Part shown: positions 1 to 6,459 of the stretch, in pieces | Position numbering within the stretch: position 1 is the first letter of the stretch | Layout of the letters: each line of letters starts with the position of its first letter | Assembly (NCBI GenBank): GCA_905234775.1 | Contig: CAJOJC010000036.1 | Location: 18,618-26,988, forward strand | Length of the DNA: 8,371 nucleotides | Source: an uncultured Bacteroidales bacterium | GTDB taxonomy: Bacteria > Bacteroidota > Bacteroidia > Bacteroidales > UBA932 | Direction: 5' to 3' | The notes under the pieces: model-generated | The model's input: only the letters and a program-made list of their open reading frames with translations | What the model was told of the DNA's origin: nothing | Database searches by the model: none | Made by a program: the position numbers and the translations under genes

Positions 1-173
1 AAGTCGATTCCGCTGCCCTCCACTACTATATCGATGTCTGACGACGGGCGGCCGAGGAAGCAGTCGCGGACATAGCCCCCGATCACGAAAGCGCGCACTC
101 CCCTCTCGGCGGCGACTTCGCTGACGAGACGGAAGATCTTACGGTCCAGGTACTGAGGGACTATTGTCGGCAT
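1..173 (-). CDS. cca: CCA tRNA nucleotidyltransferase, N-terminal fragment (runs off the left edge)
   Basis: Only the first 57 codons are in the window. The protein begins MPTIVPQYLDRKIF and soon shows the nucleotidyltransferase signature GGYVRD (residues 32-37), followed by DIDIVV (46-51), whose two aspartates (D46, D48) are the metal-binding pair of the polymerase beta superfamily. This is the class II CCA-adding enzyme / poly(A) polymerase family, which adds or repairs the 3' CCA end of tRNAs in the cytoplasm. The ATG at 173 lies inside the end of the upstream HsdR-N gene, giving a 13-base overlap in a different frame, so the two are probably co-transcribed and coupled. Bacteroidetes homologues usually carry a C-terminal HD domain, which cannot be checked here. 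The motif leaves little doubt about the family, but poly(A) polymerase activity cannot be excluded from the N-terminus alone. Confidence 0.9.
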   Translation of the reverse strand, partial: MPTIVPQYLDRKIFRLVSEVAAERGVRAFVIGGYVRDCFLGRPSSDIDIVVEGSGID

Positions 174-562
174 AACATTTCTTCGAAGGTAGGCACTGAA
201 GTCAGAGGTATGAACTTATCGCCTTCCCGGCCGTAAAGATAGGTATTATTTCCGTTTGTAAGGAAAATGAACTTTACGTCCAGCACCGCATTGTAGCGCA
301 TGGCCTGGCGGACTACTTTTTCGTCCAGTTCCACCTCGGGGCGCTTACATTCGACCACGGCCAGCGGCGAGCCCGTCCGGGAGAAGACGACTATGTCTGC
401 CCTGTAGGGCTTACTGCCGAACTCGAACGACACTTCGCTTCCCATCATGTGCTGAGGGACCTTGAAAGAATCGCGCAGGACACCTATAAACCACTGGCGC
501 ACCTGCTCTTCCGGAGTAAGCGCGACGTTTTTACGCCTGAGGGGGTCCCATACCTGCTTCAT
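161..562 (-). CDS. Orphan HsdR N-terminal-type PD-(D/E)XK nuclease-fold protein
   Basis: This 133-residue protein matches the N-terminal domain of type I restriction enzyme R subunits (HSDR_N family) but has no helicase part, and no hsdM or hsdS gene is nearby. The nuclease core is visible: RADIVVF with D56, then VVECKRP with E71 and K73, then QAMRYN (86-91), which matches the QxxxY-type motif found after the catalytic lysine in HsdR. The opening WDPLRRKNVALTPEEQVRQ is typical of the small stand-alone Bacteroidetes family, whose job is unknown. It reads divergently from the Abi gene and overlaps cca by 13 bases. The ATG at 562 sits only about 6 bases past a -7 element, which suggests a leaderless or nearly leaderless mRNA. 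The catalytic residues look intact, so it may cut DNA, but a structural or repair role is equally possible. Confidence 0.85.
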   Translation of the reverse strand: MKQVWDPLRRKNVALTPEEQVRQWFIGVLRDSFKVPQHMMGSEVSFEFGSKPYRADIVVFSRTGSPLAVVECKRPEVELDEKVVRQAMRYNAVLDVKFIFLTNGNNTYLYGREGDKFIPLTSVPTFEEMLCRQ

Positions 563-567
563 ACACG

Positions 568-575
568 CAAATTTA
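568..575 (-). promoter_or_regulatory. Bacteroidetes -7 element for the HsdR-N/cca unit
   Basis: Read on the minus strand this is TAAATTTG, an exact match to the Bacteroidetes sigma-ABfr -7 consensus TAnnTTTG. Its last base is 6 bases from the ATG at 562, so transcription would start within a few bases of the start codon. No TTTG-like -33 element is visible at the expected spacing, so the call rests on one motif plus position. Confidence 0.5.
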
Positions 576-587
576 ATCCTTTTTTGT

Positions 588-595
588 TATATTTG
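588..595 (+). promoter_or_regulatory. Bacteroidetes -7 element for the Abi-xer-recF operon
   Basis: TATATTTG is an exact match to TAnnTTTG and lies 12 bases before the ATG at 608, which predicts a leader of roughly 8 to 10 bases. No clear -33 TTTG is seen about 20 bases upstream. This is the only promoter-like site I can see for the six-gene run that follows. It lies back to back with the minus-strand element at 568..575, inside a 45-base AT-rich intergenic region. Confidence 0.5.
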
Positions 596-607
596 TGTGT
601 TAAGACC

Positions 608-1504
608 ATGCACAAAACGGAGTTCCACGGCAGCGCGCTGTCTTTCGAAGATCAGATCAGGCTTCTGAAGAGCCAGGGCCTCGTTATCACCGACGAGAAA
701 AAGGCCCTGAGGGTTCTCCAGAACGTCAGTTATTCGCGCTTGAAGAGTTATCTGGTCCCCCTTATGGAGGACAGGGTATCTCACCGTTTCCGCCCTGGAG
801 CCTCGATGGACGACGCCTACGCCCTCTACGGCTTCGACAGACGCCTTCGCGAGCTCATCTTCCATGAAATGGAAAAGATCGAGATTTCGATCAGGGCCCG
901 GATGGGCTACGTCTCTTCCGGGAGCGATTCCGGATACTGGTACATGAACCCGGACTATTTCCGCAGCAAGGGCGAACACCGCGAACTCATGAGACATCTC
1001 ATCTCAGAAGTCCAGCGTTCAGACAACGATGCTATAAAGCGTTTCTACGAGAAGTATTCCAACCCTCTCCCTCCCTGCTGGCTCGCTCTGGAAGCCACCT
1101 CGATGGGGACTCTGGCCAGCATCTTCGCCGCCATGAAGCCCGGGATACTCAGGATAAAGATAGCCGGCCACTACGGAGTGTCCGACAGCGTTTTCTGTTC
1201 CTGGCTCCATCACCTGGTCTACATCCGGAATATGTGTGCACACCACAACCGCCTCTGGAACAAGACTCTGAGTGTCCCCGCCCTTATTCCTGATACCTAT
1301 CGGGACATTTTCCCCGAGCAGATGCCAGATGCCCAGAACCATGTCTACCTGACTCTCTGTGTAATCAAATACCTTCAGAATACCGTCAAGCCTACCAATT
1401 CCTTCGCCCAGCGCCTGAAGGCCCTTATCCATAATTCCCCGGTGGTGGATACAGCCCTGATGGGCTTTCCCGCCGGATGGGAAGACGATCCTTTCTGGAA
1501 ATGA
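608..1504 (+). CDS. Abi_2 / AbiD-AbiF family HEPN protein
   Basis: The 298-residue protein has the family's standard opening, LSFEDQIRLLKSQGL (residues 11-25) followed by NVSYSRLKSYLVPL (39-52). It also has the family's hallmark RNMCAHHNRLWN (207-218). That segment contains the HEPN ribonuclease motif R-N-x3-H (R207, N208, H212), so the active site looks intact. Relatives are abortive-infection proteins (AbiD, AbiF), thought to cut RNA and stop growth during phage attack. An in-frame ATG at 449 would extend the protein 53 residues across the antisense of the HsdR-N gene. I chose 608 because family similarity begins there and a -7 element lies just upstream. The stop codon overlaps the start of the recombinase gene (ATGA, 1501-1504). 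No antitoxin gene is adjacent. A phage-defence role is inferred from family only. Confidence 0.85.
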   Translation: MHKTEFHGSALSFEDQIRLLKSQGLVITDEKKALRVLQNVSYSRLKSYLVPLMEDRVSHRFRPGASMDDAYALYGFDRRLRELIFHEMEKIEISIRARMGYVSSGSDSGYWYMNPDYFRSKGEHRELMRHLISEVQRSDNDAIKRFYEKYSNPLPPCWLALEATSMGTLASIFAAMKPGILRIKIAGHYGVSDSVFCSWLHHLVYIRNMCAHHNRLWNKTLSVPALIPDTYRDIFPEQMPDAQNHVYLTLCVIKYLQNTVKPTNSFAQRLKALIHNSPVVDTALMGFPAGWEDDPFWK

Positions 1505-2460
1505 CGGATCCGATAAAAAAATACCTGCTGTATGTAGGCGGAGTGAAACGCTATTCATCCCACACTCAGGCCCTGTATAAGGAGATACTGGAGGAATTCG
1601 CAGCATTCACAGAGCCGGAAGACATAGTCCGCTCGCTCAACACCTCTATCCTTCGCAGCTACGAAGTCTGGCTGATGGACGAAAAAAAGCTTGGCGCACG
1701 AACCGTCGGCCTCCACCTCAGCGTACTTAGCGGCTTCTGTCGCTGGCTGGTCTCTCAGGGCGCGCTTAATTCGAATCCGGTCAGGACCCTCCCCCGGCCT
1801 AAAGTGGAAAAACGCCTTCCCGTCTTCTACCGCGAAGAAAACATGGATGAGTATTTCACCCAAACAGCCCTCTACGGGAGCGACGAAGTCCTGAAGCTAT
1901 TCAGCGGTAAGCCCGGCGACAAAGCAGACGCTCGTCTATACGAGAACATTCTCAACCGACTGATCATCAGTATCCTCTACAGTACCGGAATCCGCCGCTC
2001 GGAGCTGATAGGTCTGAACCGCAGTTCGTACGACTCACACCGCAAGGTTCTTCATGTCCGCGGAAAGGGCGACAAGATGAGAGAAATACCCCTTACGGAG
2101 ATAATTTGTGAGGAGATTTTGCTATATTTACGTGCGATTGACAAGATGGGTATAGAGGCGGAAGAAACAGCCTTCCCGCTGCTGCTCACAAGATCCGGAA
2201 AAAGACTGTATCCGGTCTTTGTAGATAGAGCCGTAAAGGAGGAGCTTGGAGGCGTTCCGGAGATTACTTCCCGTAAATCTCCCCATGTCCTCAGACACAC
2301 CCTCGCTACCGAGCTGCTGGACGAAGGAACAGACCTCAACAGCATCAAAGAACTGCTGGGACACTCCTCGCTTGCCGCGACACAGGTCTATACACACAAC
2401 TCAATCGAAAAACTGAAGAAAGTGTACAACAACGCTCATCCCAGAGCAGCGAAAAAATAG
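1501..2460 (+). CDS. xerC: Xer-family tyrosine recombinase (XerC/XerD-like)
   Basis: The 319-residue protein has an N-terminal SAM-like DNA-binding domain (about 1-105) and a C-terminal catalytic domain with the full set of active-site residues: R165 in STGIRRSEL, K189 in RGKGDK, H262 and R265 in PHVLRH, H288 in LLGHSS, and nucleophile Y297 in TQVYTH. The C-terminus with NAHPRA is typical of the chromosomal Xer proteins of Bacteroidetes, which resolve chromosome dimers at dif. I therefore read it as a housekeeping recombinase, not a mobile-element integrase. Whether it is the XerC or XerD partner cannot be settled here. The start at 1501 overlaps the Abi stop by 4 bases; an in-frame ATG at 1477 would add 8 residues (MGRRSFLE) inside the Abi gene and is less likely. 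recF follows after 3 bases. Confidence 0.88.
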   Translation: MTDPIKKYLLYVGGVKRYSSHTQALYKEILEEFAAFTEPEDIVRSLNTSILRSYEVWLMDEKKLGARTVGLHLSVLSGFCRWLVSQGALNSNPVRTLPRPKVEKRLPVFYREENMDEYFTQTALYGSDEVLKLFSGKPGDKADARLYENILNRLIISILYSTGIRRSELIGLNRSSYDSHRKVLHVRGKGDKMREIPLTEIICEEILLYLRAIDKMGIEAEETAFPLLLTRSGKRLYPVFVDRAVKEELGGVPEITSRKSPHVLRHTLATELLDEGTDLNSIKELLGHSSLAATQVYTHNSIEKLKKVYNNAHPRAAKK

Positions 2461-2463
2461 TCG

Positions 2464-3558
2464 ATGCCCGTACTCAAAAAAATAGTCGTGAGGAACTGGA
2501 GAAACATTGATCTCCAGGAGTTGGAGTTCTCCCCGAACCTCAACTGCCTCAGCGGAGGAAACGGCGAAGGAAAGACCAACCTGCTGGATGCGGTGTACTA
2601 CCTTTCGATGACTAAAAGCGCGTTCGGCGCCTCAGACAAATTCAACTACGCCCGCGGGACATCCTTCTTCGAACTGGCCGGGACCTACGACATGCACGAC
2701 GGCCTCCAGGCCCGTTTCGGAATCCGGACTGCCGAGGGCGAAGAGAAGAAAATCACCCGCGACGGAAAGACCTACGAAAAGATAAGTGATCACATAGGTG
2801 TGTTGCCCATAGTAATGGTCAGCCCAGGAGACTCCTCTCTCGTAAGTGATTCCTCAGACGAACGCAGGCGCTTCTCGAACGCAGTCCTGTCACAGATAGA
2901 CCGCGAGTTTCTCTCGGACATGCAGCGCTACTCAAAACTCCTCCAGACCAGGAACGTAGTGCTTAAGGGAGGAGCAGACGACGGCATCCTCGATACCATC
3001 GACACCCGTCTGGCCGAGTTCGGGAGCAGGATCTACCGGAAACGTCAGGCTTTCGTCCAGGCTATAGAGCCTCAGGTCGGGAAGTTCTACGAGTTGCTCT
3101 CCGGAGGCCGTGAGACGGTAGGTATCCGTTACCGTTCGGACCTGGACAAAGCGCCCCTCTACGATCTCCTGAGGGAGAATCTGGCAAAAGACAGGTTGCT
3201 GGGCTTTACAAGTTGCGGCATCCAGCGCGACGATCTCATCTTCACGATGGACGGCGATCCTATCCGAAAGATCGGATCTCAGGGTCAGCAGAAATCCTTC
3301 CTTATCTCGCTCAAATTCGCACAGTACGAAATAATGAAGCAGAAATACGGATTCGCTCCTATCCTGCTTCTCGACGATCTCTTCGATAAACTGGACTTCG
3401 AAAGGACCCAGAACCTTCTGAAGATGGTGGCAGGAGAAGATTTCGGCCAGATATTCATAACTGATACCGATAAAACAAGGCTTGAGACCATCATAGCCGG
3501 AATTACCGAGGAATCCACCTTCTACCAGACGAGCGGAGGCGTCTTTACCAGGCAATGA
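2464..3558 (+). CDS. recF: DNA replication and repair protein RecF
   Basis: RecF is an SMC-like ATPase that, with RecO and RecR, loads RecA onto single-stranded gaps. At 364 residues the length is normal for the family. Visible motifs are Walker A GGNGEGKT (31-38), the ABC-type signature SQGQQKS (272-278), and Walker B with D-loop ILLLDDLFDKLD (300-311). The segment that usually reads G-x-H-R-D-D before the signature is GIQRDDL here (252-258), with Gln in place of the common His; the effect is unknown. The ATG at 2464 lies 3 bases after the recombinase stop, and the TGA stop overlaps the next ATG by 4 bases. In many bacteria recF sits with dnaA/dnaN; here it is grouped with xer and a DUF721 gene instead. 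Confidence 0.95.
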   Translation: MPVLKKIVVRNWRNIDLQELEFSPNLNCLSGGNGEGKTNLLDAVYYLSMTKSAFGASDKFNYARGTSFFELAGTYDMHDGLQARFGIRTAEGEEKKITRDGKTYEKISDHIGVLPIVMVSPGDSSLVSDSSDERRRFSNAVLSQIDREFLSDMQRYSKLLQTRNVVLKGGADDGILDTIDTRLAEFGSRIYRKRQAFVQAIEPQVGKFYELLSGGRETVGIRYRSDLDKAPLYDLLRENLAKDRLLGFTSCGIQRDDLIFTMDGDPIRKIGSQGQQKSFLISLKFAQYEIMKQKYGFAPILLLDDLFDKLDFERTQNLLKMVAGEDFGQIFITDTDKTRLETIIAGITEESTFYQTSGGVFTRQ

Positions 3559-3878
3559 GAGTCGAAAGAAAGACCGCCGAAGGAATGGACAACCTGATGC
3601 TCCGCTATGTAAAGGCCATGGGCATCAGTTTTTCCCACAACTGCCGCCGCATCTATCAGGCCTGGGATGAAGCCTCCGGCGCGGCAGACCATACCATCAG
3701 GCGCTATTTTAAAGACGGCACCCTCAGCATCACCCTTGATTCTTCCGTGCTGCGCAGCGTTCTTTTTCTTCAGACAGACCTTCTGATTGCGAAGATCAAT
3801 CAAATCCTCGACGAAGACGAACTCTTCATCAAGGACGACCCCAGACTCCGCAAAGTCGAAAAATTGATCCTGAAATGA
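3555..3878 (+). CDS. DUF721 / DciA-like protein
   Basis: This is a small 107-residue protein of the DUF721 family. The typical pattern is present: an N-terminal helix, W37 in IYQAWDEASG, HTIRRYFKDGTLSITLDSS (46-64) corresponding to the family's T-x-x-x-F-x-D-G-x-L strand region, and a later helix LLIAKINQIL (76-85). DciA proteins, which contain this domain, load the replicative helicase DnaB in bacteria lacking DnaC/DnaI. Many DUF721 proteins next to recF are annotated only as hypothetical. The gene overlaps recF upstream and pdxB downstream by 4 bases each (ATGA), so it is tightly coupled to both. The family call is firm. The helicase-loader role is an inference from family and from the recF neighbour. 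Confidence 0.8.
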   Translation: MRVERKTAEGMDNLMLRYVKAMGISFSHNCRRIYQAWDEASGAADHTIRRYFKDGTLSITLDSSVLRSVLFLQTDLLIAKINQILDEDELFIKDDPRLRKVEKLILK

Positions 3879-4909
3879 AACTGGTCATAGAGAAATCCAT
3901 CCCGTTTATCCAAGGCGTCTTCGAACCCTACGGCGAGGTCGTCTACCTCGACGGCGCAGAGATTTCCCACAACGACCTCCTCAATGTCGACGGCCTCATC
4001 ATCCGCACCCGCACCAAATGCAACGCAGCCCTGCTGGACGGGACCAACGTAAAGATGATAGCCACAGCCGCAATCGGCTCGGACCACATCGACAACTCAT
4101 ACTGCAAGGAACACGGAATCAATACCTCCAGGGCCGCCGGATGCAACGCAGGCGCCGTCATGAACTATGTCTTATCCGCCATGTTCGGCTGCGCCGCGCG
4201 AAAGAGCCGCAACATAATCGGAGCGACCATCGGCATCATCGGTTGCGGCAACTGCGGCGGCGCAGTCGAGACCGCGGCGCGAAAGCTCGGGTTCAAGGTT
4301 CTGCTCAACGACCCTCCGAGAGAGGAAGCCGAGGGGCCTTCTCAGTTCTGTTCCCTGGACTACCTCCTCGCCAACTCAGACATAGTCACACTCCATGTCC
4401 CGCTGAGCGACTCTACCCGCAAGATGTGCAACGACTCTTTCTTCGAAAAGATGCGCCACAACGCGATGCTTATCAACACCGCCCGCGGGGAAATAGTGGA
4501 CGACGATGCCCTCCTCAGGGCTCTTCCGAAGCTGGATTCAGTAGTGATCGATACCTGGAACAACGAACCTGACGTGAATCCGAGGCTGGTGGATGCCGTA
4601 GATATCGCTACCCCCCACATAGCCGGATACTCTTATCAGGGAAAGCTGGTAGGAACCCTCATGGCAGTCCGCTCGACCGCCCGCTATTTCGGCATTACGG
4701 AACTGTTCAATTTCATTCCCGTACCGGATATAGACGGAATGGATTCGGTCAGGCTCAATATGACGGGAATGAGCCAGGGACAGATGACGAGCGTCTTCCA
4801 GTACAACTATCCAGTATTCACGGATGACTTCCTTTTCAGGATGAATCCCTCCGATTTCAAGGAACTGAGACGCAACTACAAGTACCGCAGAGAATTTTTT
4901 ATAGAATAA
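3875..4909 (+). CDS. pdxB: Erythronate-4-phosphate dehydrogenase
   Basis: PdxB oxidises 4-phosphoerythronate to 2-oxo-3-hydroxy-4-phosphobutanoate, the second step of the DXP-dependent route to pyridoxal phosphate. The 344-residue protein is a D-2-hydroxyacid dehydrogenase. It has a substrate-domain segment RTRTKCN (44-50), the NAD-binding Rossmann loop GCGNCG (123-128) and NDPPRE (145-150). The catalytic triad residues are R204 in NTARGEIVD, E231 in NNEPD and H248 in ATPHIAGYS. HIAGYS plus the C-terminal extension after about residue 275 separates PdxB from phosphoglycerate and lactate dehydrogenases. The loop has Cys where Val is more usual in its second G-x-G unit. The start overlaps the DUF721 stop by 4 bases. 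The DUF4301 gene follows after 6 bases. No other B6 gene is in the window. Confidence 0.93.
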   Translation: MKLVIEKSIPFIQGVFEPYGEVVYLDGAEISHNDLLNVDGLIIRTRTKCNAALLDGTNVKMIATAAIGSDHIDNSYCKEHGINTSRAAGCNAGAVMNYVLSAMFGCAARKSRNIIGATIGIIGCGNCGGAVETAARKLGFKVLLNDPPREEAEGPSQFCSLDYLLANSDIVTLHVPLSDSTRKMCNDSFFEKMRHNAMLINTARGEIVDDDALLRALPKLDSVVIDTWNNEPDVNPRLVDAVDIATPHIAGYSYQGKLVGTLMAVRSTARYFGITELFNFIPVPDIDGMDSVRLNMTGMSQGQMTSVFQYNYPVFTDDFLFRMNPSDFKELRRNYKYRREFFIE

Positions 4910-4915
4910 CCGCAT

Positions 4916-6376
4916 ATGACTCAGAAAGAACAAATCGAAAGGTTTAAGGAAGGTTTTCCCTCCCTTAAGATTGTCTCCGCCGCTACCATAGGCCGCGGAA
5001 TCGTCAGACTCGACGACAAACAGCTCAAGGAAGCCTCTGATTACTGCGACACTGCCGAGGTCGCAGGAAAATGTAAGTTCGTTCCCGCTTCGGGCGCCGC
5101 TTCGCGTATGTTCAAGGACGTCTTCGCCCACAAACCGGAGACTATCGGGAAACTGGCGGACAATATCGAGAAGTTCGCATTCTACGATCCGGCCGTCTTC
5201 GGAAAGGCCCCCTATGACCCGGTGAAGACCGCAGACGCCCTTCTGGAAGAGCCCGGCCTCGGCTACGGAGCCAAGCCCAAGGGAGTTTTGAAATTCCACC
5301 GCTACAAAGAGGAAGCCCGTACCGCTTTTGCCGAACATCTGGTCGAGGGCCAGGAATATATGCGCAACGCAGACGGAACGGTCAATCTGACCTTTACTAT
5401 TTCTCCCGAACATCAGCATCTGTTCGAGCAGGCTCTCGCCGAGGTTAAGGACACCTACGAGAAGCGCTACGGAGTAAAATATAATATAAGGTTCACCTAT
5501 CAGGACAAAGCGACGGATACTATCGCCGTCACTCCTGACAACAAACCCTTCCTCAAAGAAGACGGAACCGTCCTCACCCGCCCCGCAGGCCATGGCGCCC
5601 TTATCCACAACCTCGGAGCGGTGGAAGAAGAACTCGTGAGCATCAAGAACATAGACAATGTCGCGGTAGAAAGGCTTCTGCCTACTACTGCCCTTTATAA
5701 GAAAGCCTTGATGGGCCGCGCGCTCCAGCTTCGCGACCGCGTGTTCGGCTATCTGGTAGAATTCGACCAGAGAACAAGAATCAACCCCGCACCATACCAG
5801 CCTCATCTGGTAGGCTACTTCCCTCCCTACGAAGACTGCTTTGCTACCGACGAATTCCAGAAACTCTGCAATGAAATAGAAGAGTTCCTTCGCGAGGAAT
5901 TTTGCATCGAAATGCCGGAGTTCAAGACCTGCAAGGAGAGGGCCCTGGCCCTGCGCGCCAAGCTCGACCGGCCGCTCCGCGTATGCGGAATGGTCCGGAA
6001 CGAGGGCGAGCCGGGAGGCGGCCCGTTCATCATCCGTGAAAAAGACGGAAGTACTTCGCTCCAGATCCTTGAGAGCGTCCAGATCAGCGACCCTTCGCTC
6101 ATGAAGGAAGCAACTCATTTCAACCCCGTGGATCTGGTCTGCTGCCTGCGCGGTGTCGACGGCAAGAAATTCAACCTTCTCGACCATGTCGATCCCGAGA
6201 CTGGCTTCATCAGCTCCAAGAGCTACCAGGGCCGCGAGCTTAAGGCTCTCGAGCTCCCCGGTCTCTGGAACGGAGCCATGTCTGACTGGCTTACTTCATT
6301 CGTGGAAGTACCCATCGAAACCTTCAATCCCGTAAAAGTTGTGCTCGACCTTTTGAAACCTGCACATCAAGTGTAA
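4916..6376 (+). CDS. DUF4301 family protein, function unknown
   Basis: The 486-residue protein belongs to DUF4301, a family found mainly in Bacteroidetes with no known function. Blocks that look conserved are VPASGAASRMF (56-66), PKGVLKFHRY (121-130), ISPEHQHLF (162-170), RPAGHGALIHNL (222-233), KNIDNV (244-249), GMVRNEGEPGGGPF (358-371), HFNPVDLVC (401-409) and GLWNGAM (449-455). The order of a glycine-rich G-A-x-S-R-M loop, a P-K-G segment, a G-H-G-A-L-I segment and an I-D-N motif resembles the layout of sugar nucleotidyltransferases such as UDP-N-acetylglucosamine pyrophosphorylases. That is my inference, not an established assignment. No signal peptide or membrane segment is visible, so it is probably cytoplasmic. 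The ATG at 4916 is 6 bases after the pdxB stop, so it is most likely the last gene of the operon. No terminator hairpin is evident after it. Confidence 0.8.
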   Translation: MTQKEQIERFKEGFPSLKIVSAATIGRGIVRLDDKQLKEASDYCDTAEVAGKCKFVPASGAASRMFKDVFAHKPETIGKLADNIEKFAFYDPAVFGKAPYDPVKTADALLEEPGLGYGAKPKGVLKFHRYKEEARTAFAEHLVEGQEYMRNADGTVNLTFTISPEHQHLFEQALAEVKDTYEKRYGVKYNIRFTYQDKATDTIAVTPDNKPFLKEDGTVLTRPAGHGALIHNLGAVEEELVSIKNIDNVAVERLLPTTALYKKALMGRALQLRDRVFGYLVEFDQRTRINPAPYQPHLVGYFPPYEDCFATDEFQKLCNEIEEFLREEFCIEMPEFKTCKERALALRAKLDRPLRVCGMVRNEGEPGGGPFIIREKDGSTSLQILESVQISDPSLMKEATHFNPVDLVCCLRGVDGKKFNLLDHVDPETGFISSKSYQGRELKALELPGLWNGAMSDWLTSFVEVPIETFNPVKVVLDLLKPAHQV

Positions 6377-6383
6377 TAATTTA

Positions 6384-6414
6384 TTGTCTAATTATTGGCT
6401 TTTGATTATCTTTG
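6384..6414 (+). promoter_or_regulatory. Bacteroidetes promoter for the V-type ATPase operon
   Basis: A -7 element TATCTTTG (6407-6414) exactly matches TAnnTTTG, and a TTG (6384-6386) lies 20 bases upstream, close to the normal spacing for the -33 element. Transcription would start near 6418-6420, giving a leader of about 40 bases before the ATG at 6460. The leader is AT-rich near the start codon with no Shine-Dalgarno sequence, as is usual in this phylum. This is the best promoter in the window and marks the break between the two plus-strand units. Confidence 0.65.
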
Positions 6415-6459
6415 CGCGCGTTTTTTAAGCAGCAAAGAACAAATCGTAACTTTATACAT

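Noticed and set aside
161..562. A type I restriction-modification locus
   Set aside because: Only the HsdR N-terminal fold is present; there is no helicase domain and no hsdM or hsdS. A partial R subunit by frameshift is unlikely because the small protein has its own typical start and end.
449..607. A 53-residue N-terminal extension of the Abi protein from an ATG at 449
   Set aside because: It would cross the antisense of the HsdR-N gene and both promoter elements, and family similarity starts just after the ATG at 608.
2119..2131. TGCTATATTTACG inside xer as an internal promoter
   Set aside because: It reads TATATTTA, missing the final G of TAnnTTTG, and lies more than 300 bases before recF within a coding region.
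1501..2460. Tyrosine recombinase as a sign of an integrated mobile element
   Set aside because: The protein looks like a chromosomal Xer recombinase, is coupled to recF, and I see no att repeats, relaxase, phage or transposon genes around it.
4538..6187. A 549-codon minus-strand open frame antisense to pdxB and the DUF4301 gene
   Set aside because: It is in exact codon register with the plus-strand genes, so it stays open because those genes rarely use TTA, CTA or TCA codons. Its protein has no recognisable motif, while both sense genes are clear family members.
6415..6426. GCGCG run followed by six T as a terminator for the DUF4301 gene
   Set aside because: The palindrome is too short to form a stem with a loop, and it lies just after a -7 element, where transcription of the ATPase operon should begin.
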